Positions 22,585 through 33,900 of a stretch of 64,000 nt of DNA are shown in pieces (within the stretch, counting starts at the first letter, position 1; every line of letters begins with the position of its first letter). Both the position numbers and the translations under genes were made by a program. This stretch comes from Sarcocystis neurona (Eukaryota > Apicomplexa > Conoidasida > Eucoccidiorida > Sarcocystidae), in contig KL647296.1 of assembly GCA_000727475.1 (NCBI GenBank), forward strand, positions 3,967,373 through 4,031,372. The letters run 5' to 3'. Below the pieces are notes generated by a model. It was not told the origin of the DNA and made no database searches. It saw nothing but the letters and a program-made list of their open reading frames with translations.

Positions 22585-23409
22585 TTACATGATCTCTCTT
22601 GAACGTATGTCGAGTTTTGCACTCCCCACGCCAACGCAGAGAGAGAGGTGGGGTTGCGGAGATGATGCTGGGGCGGGCGTCGTAGAGGAGGGTGTTTGCC
22701 TGCGGGAAAGGAGTGATGCAGTCGGAGAGTAAAAGGAAGTAGACGAACCGTAAAACGAAAAAGAAGAAGAGGAAATTTTCCCTGCTGGTGTTGCTGCCTT
22801 CCTGGGATGCACCCGCAGCAGCAAGTCCTGACGTGTTACGCAAGAAGATCGAACGCTTTGCAGTGTCCCCACGACTCTCTCTCTGCCTGCAGAGTTCTCT
22901 GTCCTGCTGTCGAGAAGCGCGTGCGGAAAGTCGCTCTCCCATAAAGCCGCAAATTTGTGCGTCCCCTCCTCCGGTGTATCCACGTGCGAGTTTGCTTCAT
23001 CCACGTAGGAGTGCGTGTGGAGTCGCTGCACTGCTGCATGTGTTTGGTCGTCCTCCTCTGCGTCGGCAAAAGGAGAAGCAGCGGGACGGCGGCACCGTTC
23101 CGAGCTGCAGCTGCTGCAGTTGTCTTCTTCGCCGAAGAGAGTGTTCTCGCTTCCTTCTTCAGTATCTGGAGAGACACGCACGCCCGCGTGACCTTCCCAG
23201 GCGGGTCCTGCGGGGGCGGGTAGAGGGCTACTTTTTTTTTCTGCTGCAGTCCACGTCGTCTTTATGTCATGTGCGTGCATCGCTGCTGCGCTGCAGACCG
23301 ACCCGTGCAGCGCGGTCCAGTGTCTTGTTGCTTGTGCGGGGCTGGCTGCAGCAAAACAGCTACTCACACTTCCCGGTTGCTGCTGCACTGCCCGGTCCCG
23401 TGGATGCAT
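22585..23409 (-). CDS. Uncertain minus-strand open frame, 274 codons
   Basis: The translation is Ser/Asp/Glu-rich (SENTLFGEEDNCSSCSSERC, ASPFADAEEDDQTHAAVQ) and more protein-like than most repeat-driven frames here. It starts with MHPRDRAVQQQPGSVSS. It lies where the plus-strand Ala-rich gene should have an intron, and the plus strand is also open over much of it. It could be an independent short gene, an exon of a minus-strand gene, or chance. No family is recognised. Confidence 0.25.
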   Translation of the reverse strand: MHPRDRAVQQQPGSVSSCFAAASPAQATRHWTALHGSVCSAAAMHAHDIKTTWTAAEKKSSPLPAPAGPAWEGHAGVRVSPDTEEGSENTLFGEEDNCSSCSSERCRRPAASPFADAEEDDQTHAAVQRLHTHSYVDEANSHVDTPEEGTHKFAALWESDFPHALLDSRTENSAGRERVVGTLQSVRSSCVTRQDLLLRVHPRKAATPAGKISSSSFSFYGSSTSFYSPTASLLSRRQTPSSTTPAPASSPQPHLSLCVGVGSAKLDIRSREIM

Positions 23410-23899
23410 GCGTGCCGCTGTCGCGGTGCGCCTCGCTCCAGGTGCAGCGGGCGGCGGCGCCGTAGTTTTGCAGTGGAGACGCCGTCGTGGTTTCTCGACG
23501 GTGACGCATGTAGGGAGGGACGTTTTCTTGCTGGTGGCAGTCTGTTATTGCTGCCGAACTGCTTGTTGTTCTTCTTGTGCTGCTGCGGTTGTCCCCCCTC
23601 TTCCCCGTCCCACGGTTGGCGTGCTGCTGCGTCTCTGTTTTGCAGCTCGGGACAGTTGTCTCTGCAGGGCTGCTGCGGCAGCACACTGCTCGTTGGGATG
23701 CGGTGTTGCTGCACTGAGGCCTGCTGCTGCAGCCGGGCGTTAGCTTAGCATCATCCCTCAGAAGAAGAGAATAACGTGCACAAACTTGTGTACTTGTTGC
23801 GATGCTGCAGCCGCTCCTTCTGGTGCGGCCGTATCGTTTGTTTCCGCTGGACGGTCTGCCTCAAGTGCGAGCTGCTGTGTGTGCTGCTGTTGCTGCAGT

Positions 23900-26800
23900 A
23901 CAACTCGTTCCACTACTGGAACCTGTCATTCTGCGAGTGGGCAAATGTGTCGGTACCGCCCGTTTCGAAGGAAGAATTTTTTGAGGAGTATCAGGAGGCA
24001 GATGCGGCAGCGGCCACAGCAGCAGAAATTGCTGGCGGTGGACCTGCTGCAGCTGCGCGGAAGCTTGTCGCTGCTGCAGCTGCCCCGGCTACCACCGGAC
24101 GGAAGGCGGCTCATGCTGCTGTGCGGAAGAAGCCGTCTGAGGGCGCTGCAACCGCAAGGAAGGATGTTGCTGCAGGTGCAGCAGCGGTCAAGGCGGTTGC
24201 TGCTGCGGTTGCTGCAGCCGGTGAAAAGCAGACACTGGCTGCTGCGACTGCTGCTGCTGCTGCAAGTTCTCATGGGCCACCTGCTGGCAGTGCTGCTGCT
24301 GCGTCTGCTGCTGAAGCGGCAACGGCTGCTGCGACAGCTGTCGCCGCTGCTGCAGTAGATGTCGCCTTCAAGCCAGTCTTTGCAGAATCAGCTGCAGGCG
24401 TGGTTGATACTGCTGCTGCTGGAGCAGTAGCAGGACACGCAGCAGCGGAGCAGAGAGCAGCTGCCTCGCAGGAGGCCCTGGCGGCCGAAGCGGGACAAGC
24501 TGCTGTTGACGACGCTGTGGCGGATCTTGAGACGGAGGAGACTGTTGCTGCCGAGATTGCTGCTCTGAAACGGCCAGCAGCGCCGTTGGCTATGAAGCCA
24601 GATGCAGAGGCAGGAGCAGCAGCAGCAAGTTCAGCGCCCCTGGCAGCACTTATTGGTGCAGCAGCGTCGACGGAAGCGGCAGCAGCCGTGTGGAAGGACG
24701 AGGAGCACGTCGGCGCTGGTGACGCTGCTGTGCCAGTGCCCAGTCTTCGAGAAATCGCTGCTGCAGCAGACTTCGCAGCAAATATTACGGCCGAAGCAGC
24801 AGCCAAAGCACCAGCAGTTGCACAGCGCTCGGGACTGGCAGCAGGTGAGGCAGGTGCGAAGACTGCTGCAGAGAGCGGGGGAGCAGCAGTGTTGACGGCG
24901 ACGGAAGAAATGGGTATCAGGAAGCAAGAGGAGAACAACGGTTTCCACTTCCGGCCGCAGCAAGTAGACGAGGATGAAAGCGACAACGCAGCTGCTGCCC
25001 CAGGGAGCTGTCGCTGTTCTCGACGCAAGAAGCGACGTAAAAGCTGCGGCAGCCGAAGCAGGGAAAGAAAAGACAGCCGGGGTCCAGCAGCAAACACTGG
25101 AGGAGGAGGAGGAGCAGCAGCAGTGACCGCGGCGAGCAGCCGAGCAGCAGCAAACAGCCCGGAGTGCGCGGCAGCATCGAGCAGCCTTAAAGAAGCAGCA
25201 ACAGCATCCCCAGAAGGAGCAGCAGCAGGGAGGACGGAAGCAACAGCAGGCAGTGGAGGAGGAGTACCGGCGGGAAGTCAGAGCGGAGGACAGGAAGCAC
25301 ATAGCGAGGAACCAGCAGCAGGCTCCGGCAAAGCAGCAGCCGGCAGCGCCGAACCATCAGCCAGCACAAAAGGAGGAGAAGCAGCAGCAGCAGCAGGCAG
25401 CGCCGTACCAGCAGCAAGTCGCGAAGGCGCAGCAGCAGAGAGCGAAGAACCAGCAGCCAGCAGAGAGGGAGCAGCAACCAGGACCGGGGCAGCAGCAAGC
25501 ACGGGGAAAGTAGCAGCCAGCACCGGTAGTACAGCAGCGAGCAGTGGGGAAGCAGCAGGCAGCAAAGGGACGACGAGTCTTTTTCGTTTCGCGAGACGCC
25601 TGAGCGGCACGTATGCAGCAGGTGGTGCACCGGGTGACAACCGAACGGCGACGGCGTCTACGGGTTGCAGCAGTAGCGACGAGAAGTATCAGGTGGTTAA
25701 GAGGGAAGCGGCATGGTGCCCAGTAGAACGTGCGGCGACCGCTGCTGATAGCAGCAGCAGCCGCGTAGAGGAAGAGGCGGTGGAGGAAGCAGAAGCGAGA
25801 GGGGATGCGGCGCCAGCAGCTGGAGGAGCCGAAGGGGCGCAGCCTGCTGCGGGTAGAGCAGGCCCAAAGCCAGCGCTTCGAGGGACAGCAGCGGGCGGCG
25901 CCATTACGTGCCCAGGAGTCGCGGCTGCTGCTGAAGCTGCAGCTGCACCGCTGCACGTGGTGAGTTTGTCTTCATTTATGTCTGAGGAGGGGGAGAAAGC
26001 AGCGGCAACAGTGGCGGCGTCCCAGCGTGAAGACGCAGCAGCAGCTCGGGTGGTTGCTGCGGACTGCCTCCTGGGGTCCACAGGGATGCAGGAAGGCAGA
26101 AGCCCAGAAAATGTGAGAGAGCTGGAGTACGTCAATATGCCCTGGGTGGGTGTAGGAGGCGAGGACGATTTATCCGTCGAACTTGACTCGTGGGCTGCTC
26201 GGGCAGCTCCTGCAGACGGAGCCGTCTCACGGAGACAGCCGGTGGCGGCAACAGCCGCGACAGGTGAGGCCACGCTCGAGCGTGTCGTGACGACCGGGGC
26301 AGTCTTCGCCTCGCGCTTTCTCTCTTCAAGATTTCCGTTTTTTTCCTACAGCAAAGATGTCGCAGGTGCATCGCCGCACGCCTTTTCCCTGACAGCTGCG
26401 GCGCACAGCAACGTGACGGAATCTGGCGTAGCCGCCGTTGACCCAGAAGCGGAAAGCTTTTCTCCTGCTTGTCCCGCAGCGGACGCTGTCGCTGCAGCAG
26501 CTGCTGCTGCTGGTGATGCTGTTGCGGGGGAACGTGCTGCTGCTGCTGCTGTTGACACGGCGGCGGGAGAACGTGCTGCTGCTGCTGCTGCTGATGATGA
26601 TTCGGCGAGTCGTTCGGCTACGCTGACTGCTGCAGCGGCGGGGCCTGCTATTGAGCCTGCTGCTACTGTGGCGGCAGGTCTTGCCGCAGGCGGCTCTATT
26701 GCCGAAGGGGCTTGCCTGAAAGACTCTTGTGAACTAACATGTGAAGATAATCGAGCCATTAAGGGCGAGAGGGAAGACAGCGGCACTGTCCGCTCTGAGG

Positions 26801-27864
26801 ATGCGGGTAGCGTCCTCCCGCAGGGAGGCGACGATGCTGCGTTCGCGAAGGCGTCCGAGTCCATTGCTGCTGCACCGGGTCAGCAGGACGAAAGGAAGAA
26901 AAAAGAAAAGACTGCGGTGCCAAGCGCCGTTCAAGCGGGACCAGGAAAGGAGCAATACGGTACAGCGGCAGGTCCACCCGATGGAGAAGAAGATAGCTTG
27001 TCGAAAGAAGCGTTTCGGAAATCGCCGCGGGGTGCCCATGGACCGGTGTTGCAGCCGGTAAATCACCAACGACAGCAGCAGCAGCATGAGACACAGCAGC
27101 AAATACAGCAGCAGCAGAAACAGCAGCAGCAGACACAGCAGCAGCAGACACCGCAGCAACAGACAGAGCAGCAGCAGACACCGCAGCAACAGACACAGCA
27201 GCAGCAGACACAGCAGCAGCAGACACAGCAGCAGCAGGCGTCTAAGGGTGGAGGGGGGTCTTTTCTGTCGCGCTGGCTCAACAGAGGCCGACAACTGAGT
27301 ATGTCCTCGAGTCGAGAAGGTGGGTCAGGAAGTGGCTGTGTGAGTCCGATTTCGACGTGTGCTGCTTCATTTGATAATTCTCTGCCGTCGACCTCACCAA
27401 CAGCAGTGATAGTGTGTCGCTCCTCGCGGTCCTGCGCACTTCAAAGTGCGATTGCCGAGGCGTCTGCCTCCGTCCGCTGTGGAGGAAAATTTACTGAGAG
27501 AGAATCTAGTAGAGAAACTGCAGCCGTGTCGTGCTCGGCGGCTGGGGCGGTTGCGGCTGGGGACACGGCTTCGCATTCTATTTCATCTGAAGGTAGTCGC
27601 ACCGAGGACTCAGCGGCGTTTGACGAAGTGTACTACTCCTCGTGTCTGGCGTCCCGTACCGCCTCAGGGCTTATTTGTCCGGAACGGGAGATCGCGGACA
27701 CTACCCAGGGTTTCCCCAGTGCTGCAGCAGCAGGCGGCCCTACAGAAGCAAGTGAACAAGCCGAGGAATTGACAGCCGCCAGCGATACGTTTGTTCCTTC
27801 GGCGTCAACACCAGCTGCAGAACAGAAGAAGCTTTCGGCTCTGGTGAATACTGTCGACACGTAG
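23900..27864 (+). CDS. Ala/Gln/Ser-rich low-complexity protein, long last exon (5' exons unresolved)
   Basis: This single open frame has about 1,320 codons and begins after the acceptor gctgttgctgcag. Its first residues are YNSFHYWNLSFCEWANVSVP followed by SKEEFFEEYQE, the only ordinary-complexity part. The rest is Ala-rich (about 24000-24900 and 25380-26700) with Ser/Gly stretches, a poly-Gln segment (27073-27240) and a Ser/Ala-rich tail. It stops at 27862-27864, where the repeat-rich DNA ends. Homopolymer runs of this kind are known in Eimeria proteins. Plausible upstream exons lie at 21183, 21559 and 22075. No domain is recognised. The YNS box faintly recalls the His region of OTU proteases, but no DG-C box was found. 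Confidence 0.6.
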
Positions 27865-28002
27865 AAAATTCTCCTAGCGCTTCAAAAGTTATGACTGAAG
27901 CCGCGATACGCCCTGCTGCATACCCACCCACACCCCTCGGAGACGAATTTACGAAACTTCAGCAGGTGAAAGCTGCACTGGTCTACGTTTACTTGACGTG
28001 CT
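27865..28002. other. Boundary between repeat-rich and repeat-poor DNA
   Basis: Left of this point CAG/CTG triplets and microsatellites occur in almost every kilobase. To the right they are nearly absent for 36 kb, apart from short CA and TA runs. The change coincides with the stop codon of the Ala-rich gene. Confidence 0.7.
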
Positions 28003-28434
28003 CTACTTGGGGAATGAAGGAGCAGAACACTTAACTTCCACCGCACTAAAAGCAACTTCACAGCGCAAGCGAACCGTTAATACTCTGTGTGTGTGTGTGT
28101 GTACATACACAGTAAATTTGATGGAAGACTCTTTCAGCGTACACTCATCAGCTGTGTATCCACATATAGCTGGACATTCAAAATTTTGATACGACCACTC
28201 CCCTACCTGTCCGAGTAGAAGAACAGGACGTCGTAACAGGCAGTATTTTATCGTCTCCCAGCTTACCATTTTTAATGGAGCATACCGCACGTTAGCGCAG
28301 AAGAGGCGGCCTGGCGTGGCGCGGTGACAGCTGCGTATCCATCCTGTTCCAGAAGCGTCCGTGCCTCCTGCCGCGTCTGCTTCCAGAAGTAACACTGATG
28401 TAATGCCGTCCACTTTCACTTTCCTAACGCGCAA
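28003..28434 (-). CDS. Candidate terminal exon(s) of an unidentified minus-strand gene
   Basis: This open frame of 143 codons ends at a stop at 28003. It reads RKVKVDGITSVLLLEADAAG, then GRLFCANVRYAPLKM, then GEWSYQNFECPAICGYTADE, ending EVAFSAVEVKCSAPSFPK. A perfect donor gtaagc after APLKM and a pyrimidine-rich acceptor actcggacag enclose exactly 60 bases (about 28208-28267). This could be a small intron that keeps frame. A (CA)n run lies inside the frame. Upstream minus-strand stretches at 28909-29184 (KLWYLLRRKDNETLGKQELQ) may be earlier exons. No family is recognised. Confidence 0.35.
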   Translation of the reverse strand: MRVRKVKVDGITSVLLLEADAAGGTDASGTGWIRSCHRATPGRLFCANVRYAPLKMVSWETIKYCLLRRPVLLLGQVGEWSYQNFECPAICGYTADECTLKESSIKFTVYVHTHTHRVLTVRLRCEVAFSAVEVKCSAPSFPK

Positions 28435-29199
28435 AGACTCTGTGGATGTTGTATGTTACACGAAGGAGCGGCACGAACTAGAACGACATCGTGTCTTCTA
28501 TGAACCTGTGTTAAACACTCTTGGTACGCTTGGACTGGGATAGAAGCAGTTCAGAATCGCAGCGTCAAGTGGAGTACGAATATGAAGAACTGTGCTTCTT
28601 ATGCCACATTTGAGCAAGTGCTTGTCCCCGTGGAAGAGAAGCAATCACAGTGGAAATTGACGAGAATAGTCTCTCTTCGCGTTTAAAGGAACTGCGGGGG
28701 CTGCTGCCCACCAAAAGGAACGTCCAGATTCCAGCCACGCTTAACAACAGTGGTCCGGTCGGGTAAGATATGCCTACATATGTGTGGATGTGTGTATATG
28801 CGTATACAGGTGCATATGTGTACCCACGGAAGGACGTGCGTATCTACTGTGCATGTGTGTATAAATGTATATATACGTATGTATATAACTTGTGCAGATA
28901 ACGCATTCTCAGTCCGGATCGAGGCCGTACTTGCAGAATAATTTTTCCTCGGGCACCTGTGACCTGGCGCTTCTTGAGTACCAAGGCACACATTCACCTG
29001 TCGGAACACCGTGGAGGTTCCTCGTTTTTACTCGAATGATTTGCGCGACACCGGCTTCCTGTACTGCGCTGTCTTGTGTATATCTTCTGTTCACTGGAAA
29101 GTCGCACACTTGTAATTCTTGTTTTCCCAGTGTTTCGTTGTCCTTGCGTCGAAGGAGGTACCACAGTTTTCCAGTGCTGGCCACAGTGTTCTGAATGCG

Positions 29200-30969
29200 T
29201 AGAGAGATTTTGCCGCTGCCTTCACCGCAGAAGCGGCAGAGATTTCTTTCTACATGCGTTTCTCGTTATACAAAGCGTGTCGGCTTTCTTATAGGTACAC
29301 TGTTCAAATGCACGTTGAGTGGATCTCGCACGTCTCTACCGATGGAGTTTCTCATAGGACGGGACAGATGTACTGAAAGTGGATTGAGATGTCCTAGGCT
29401 GCACCTTCACCCCGTCCCAGGAACTGCGCTGCGTACCACATGTCAGTCTCAAGTGTTCCACTAAGCGTAGTTTTGGCGACGTTGAGTTGTTTTTAACGCA
29501 TAAAAGCGAAGGGAGTATCCCAGAAGGACAATCAGTACGCTCCTTCGTGCAGCCGAAAAGCACTTACTACAGGGAGTGCATTTTTGATGAAATCAGTCTC
29601 CTAATTTACTTTACACCATTACAGTCGCAGAGACGTACACGGAGACAGACCGACGCAAACGAAGTCGAAGATCGTCCAGCTAATGCTGTGGACTTACGCA
29701 GCGTCCAGCACCTACGTGGAGGTGAAACCACCCAATGGGTGCAATTGTGTAGGCACCACCGATTACGCTATTACGACTCACATGCGCCTTGTAACGTATA
29801 GGGTGTATAGGACTGCCTACTTCCACACAACCGTCCGTGTCGCGCATCGAGAGGGTGGGAGCAACAACACAAGTCGCTGTACCGCAGCTTACGTAGAGCG
29901 CAACTTTGGCGACCGAGCGGTCGCGCCTTTGAAGAGAGCACGCGTACACATATATACATATATATAATATCTGTGCATGCAGATGTGGTCCTGCTTACAG
30001 TCAAACCGTGGCACCTGCGCAAACTGCCTACATACACCTTGCTGTAGCTGTCCACCTCGATCTACATTTAGGTTCTTCTGCAGCACGCCTTACAAAAGTT
30101 CACATCTATACTACGCGGAACACTCGTTAGCTTGAGGGGTACGAGTGCGTGTGCTTTCGTCATGAGACATGTTTTCTGGTGTGTGCCCATCTTACAGTCG
30201 AGGAAGTAGCGATATGCTTGAGCTATCTCGGTGCCGTCTTAAGCGTGTAAGCGCAGAGTTGCAGTGATTTCCGTACAGTAGGATGAGCAGGACAATCAAA
30301 AGCCGCTAATCAAGTTCAGATGACGTGAGCCTGTACGTAATATTTCTTTCAAAAATCTGGGTACTATCGCACACTCTTGCTACGCAAGTCAGATGCAGAG
30401 CGCAGCTTTTGCTAGCGTTGTTGAAAAGTCGGGATTTGGAAGCTGCGTCGCCTGCGAACTGCCATGCACCAGCACGTGTTCAAAATAAGGGTGTCATTCC
30501 AGAATTCCTACGTTCGTCCTCAGCCAGTGTCATTCCAGAATTCCTACGTTCGTCCTCAGCCAGAAATGCCTGGCTTGTCTGCCTTTCTTTCACTTCTCCG
30601 TAAGTAGCAGCGCCCTGAGGGCTACGTAGAGCCTGCGCGTGCTCAGTTGAACAGCCTTCATCGGATGAAAATATGAAGAGATACATCATTTCACTCCTGC
30701 CAAGAAGCTTCGATATTTCTTACCTCTTCATAATTATGCTAGTGTTGACGCGATGCGCCGGTACGCCGAACTCGCGGCTACCCGATAGGCATGGCCGTGA
30801 TAATTTAACACGCATCTGCCGTACCCGGGAACTTGAGACGCACTGCGTGCATGGACAGCTCGTACGTCTCCGCGGATCCCGGGGAACGATGACAGTTTAC
30901 ATTGTAATAAGGTAGAAGACTATCCGTAATGTGTACGGCCACATCAAGGACGCGACAGAAGTGAGGATC
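29200..30969. other. Repeat-poor intergenic DNA with no supported gene
   Basis: Only short open frames without family motifs are present. The one clear structure is the 36-bp tandem duplication at 30492-30563. The downstream end of the TTLL gene (minus strand) lies at the right edge, so its 3' UTR is probably in the last few hundred bases. Confidence 0.5.
30492..30563. repeat. 36-bp perfect tandem duplication
   Basis: The unit beginning tgtcattccagaattcctac and ending cctcagccag occurs at 30492-30527 and again at 30528-30563 with no mismatch. It lies in otherwise non-repetitive DNA about 400 bases downstream of the TTLL stop. Confidence 0.95.
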
Positions 30970-33900
30970 TTACTCCAAAGGGCCTACAGTCCTCAGAGGT
31001 AGAATTGAAGATGCCTGTCTTTGTTTCAGTCCTCCACTAGTATCAGCTGGTAATCTTCTAGCGGCTTGTGCAGGTAACCTGCATAAGGAGCTCACATCTA
31101 CAATCTTCAGTTGAAGGACGTCGCCTTCCCGAGATTGGGCAGAAGTCCCAGGAGCATCTTTTTTTGAGACCTTTCTCTCTTCTGTACACTGCGGACCTCC
31201 AGGAAGTCTACCAGAACGGGTCCTCTCATCGCTGCATCTCCTGTTTGTCCGGACGGACAGCGTTGTAGTTCGAGACCCGACTGGGCTTGGTCCTTTACGG
31301 CTTTGCCAGGATTCTGTGTGATACTGTGCAAGACTGCTCTCTTTCACCGCTACGTTGAGAGAACCTATCTTCCTGTGAAACTCCTTTTCCTTCGCCTCAG
31401 CCACCCCTCTTGCTTCACTCTGCACAGTCCTGCTGTCTGTGAGCTTAGGTGACCAATGACCCGCTGTATTAGGTACTAACTCCGAGGCGTCCGCTTTCGA
31501 ATATTCAGGAATTTCGTGAGTGTCACTCTTGCAAGGTGCGGATTTTGCTTCACTTGTAGCAGTTGTGGGGTTCTGGTCTGTCCCCTCACTGGAGCTGGTG
31601 TCCGGTGTGGCGCTAGCCACGCTGGTGCACAGGCCTTGGTCTTTTCCCTCCCTGATGCTACCTTCGTTGTGCGACGTATTAGATGCCAAATTTCGTTGTT
31701 GGCCTGCTTGCGTCCGCCGTGGGCTGCCGCCACTGTGGAAATTTACAAGATTCGCTTCAGTTGACGTGGAACACATTGTAGAAACGGTAGTGGAAGAGGA
31801 AGCCGATGTGTTGCTAATTGTTGAGCACGTCCTTCTGGACTGTGACGACATGAATGCAGATCGTCGAGTCGTGGCACTCGTGCTCGTGCTTCTTCGCTCA
31901 GCTCTAGGCTTCACTCCTGCAGCAGTTGGCTTCGTCTTACTCAACTGGCTAACTGATTTCGAGTTGCACATGGCAACGGATTTGGCTGTGAAGCCGCTGT
32001 CATTTTCAGTCTTATCGCAGACGCTTCCAGAAGTTGCCTTCTGCGGAACTTCTTTTCGCTCCTCAAGTATACGTGCTAGGATAACCTTGGTTTTGCACAT
32101 GCCCGTCATGCACTGCCAGATCTCTTGTGCTGCTTCCAGTAGGTGACTGTAGCGGCGGCTTCGTTCTTCGGTAGGATATATGCGTCGCCATCCGCCCAGG
32201 TGCGTGTCCTCCCACGCTGTTCTGCGTCTAGCAAGCTCTGCCATTGTTTGCTGACGGTCGTGCATGCGCTGGTCTCTCGTTTGCTGGTTGCAGTGCGAGA
32301 ATCGCCTTTGTTCAGCCAGCATCCGTTGCTGCGCGTGGTACCTGTCGAAGCGTGCGAAAGGGCGCGCGGCATCCGAAGTGGCATATGCCGACTGGGCATT
32401 ACTTGAAGGTAGGCGGCAGAACCAATTCCATCAGGGAAGGTAAAACATGCCGCTCGCGCGGAACTCACGCTGCATGTAATCTATCCGCTGAACGCAAGCT
32501 GGTTTCCTAAAAATGTCCCCCGATATCGTCTACGACTACGTTGGACGCACGCCTCCGAGTCGCAACGACAATACAATAGGAACACTCCAGCGCCGAGTGT
32601 ATGCGCGGGAGGGTTCTTAGGAGCTGATCACTCGGGAACAGTTGACCACTATGTTCACGTATTAACTATAAACGCTCTCACCGGGAAAATCCGCGAAGCG
32701 TGCGAGTTTTTTTGGTACGCGTCGCCTGCGTAACAGATAGCAGACATGTTACGCCTTTCCGGGAAACCACAACGCTCCCACTACCATACACCCTTGACTA
32801 GGTCTTACTTTCTTCGGGCCTCAGGAGACACGTCAAGAAGCACCAAGGCGTCGCGGATGACGCGGAACTTCACCAGGCTATCGAGCTCGCTGTCTGTTGC
32901 GAAGGACGGAGAGTGGTTAACCTACAAAATCCTCAACGCACACGGATGATTCGCCAAATAGATACGCGCATGAAAGGACACTACGTCGCACCGCCTCCCA
33001 TGAAAAAAACGTTTATTCTCAATCTCCGTCACTATCTTAAGACGGAGTGAAGGGAGCTACTTACACAAAATCGAAATTAGGGAGATCTGTGCAATGTTCT
33101 TGCTCACCTCTATCAACCATGGCGTCAACTTGTGGTCAATCATAATGTCGATGCCTAGTATCTCAAAACACATTGAATTGCTGAGGTCCTCGCCTTTGCA
33201 GGACCCATAAATGTGAGCTAACGACGGCTGTATTCCAATGATTGTTTTGCACAAGCATTCATCGATCGTTCTACAGAGGGAATCCACGTCGTGCCCCTGA
33301 GTCGGACAACACAGACGATCAAGATTAAGAGCGTACACTGTCCAACGATGAGGAATATTTTCACTCTTACACAGCCTCACAGGCTTTGTGTGCTCACTTC
33401 TTTTCGGAGGCGGTCAAACACGTGAAACATGCTCCGCTTGTGTCCTAAGGAGGGATTTCCTGGGTCGCAGTTTTGCTCGAAGTTAGACGAAGCTTTGTTG
33501 ATGGCGTAATTGGTAAGATGCATTGTCTTGTCTCCGAGATTTCTTGTCGTAGGTTTGGCGTACGCTTTGGTTGCAAACCTCACCAAGCCATCCTGGTGTA
33601 CAAAGATCTGAGGGTGGCAAGATTTATACAAAGCGAACTCACTTGCGTGTAACACCTCTGTAATACTAGAAAAAGCTTACTCATTCACTCTTGTACAGTA
33701 TACGTTGTTGGGTGGCAGGTGCGAAGCAATTTTGTGGGTCTCTTTCGGTTTAACGCTTCCTGGTGGCGTACGTCTTGCCACACCTAAAGCTGTGTCGACA
33801 TTCCACTCCTAACTTAGCAGGTCTCACCCGAAGAGGATTGCATCCCGAGAGCAGCACGTACATCCGAAGGTCAAACTTGAGGCCGTCTATCAGAAACGGC

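Noticed and set aside
23900..23960. OTU-type deubiquitinase from the YNSFHYW box
   Set aside because: No Cys box (DG-C-F/L) or other OTU motif was found in the candidate upstream exons; the similarity is too short.
24270..25302. Minus-strand Ala/Ser- and Cys-rich frames opposite the Ala-rich exon
   Set aside because: They are complements of GCA repeats; the plus-strand frame is open four times longer and through non-repeat islands.
31520..32146. 208-codon plus-strand frame
   Set aside because: It is antisense to the last TTLL exon, which is fixed by phased junctions and by AWEDTHLGGWRRIYP.
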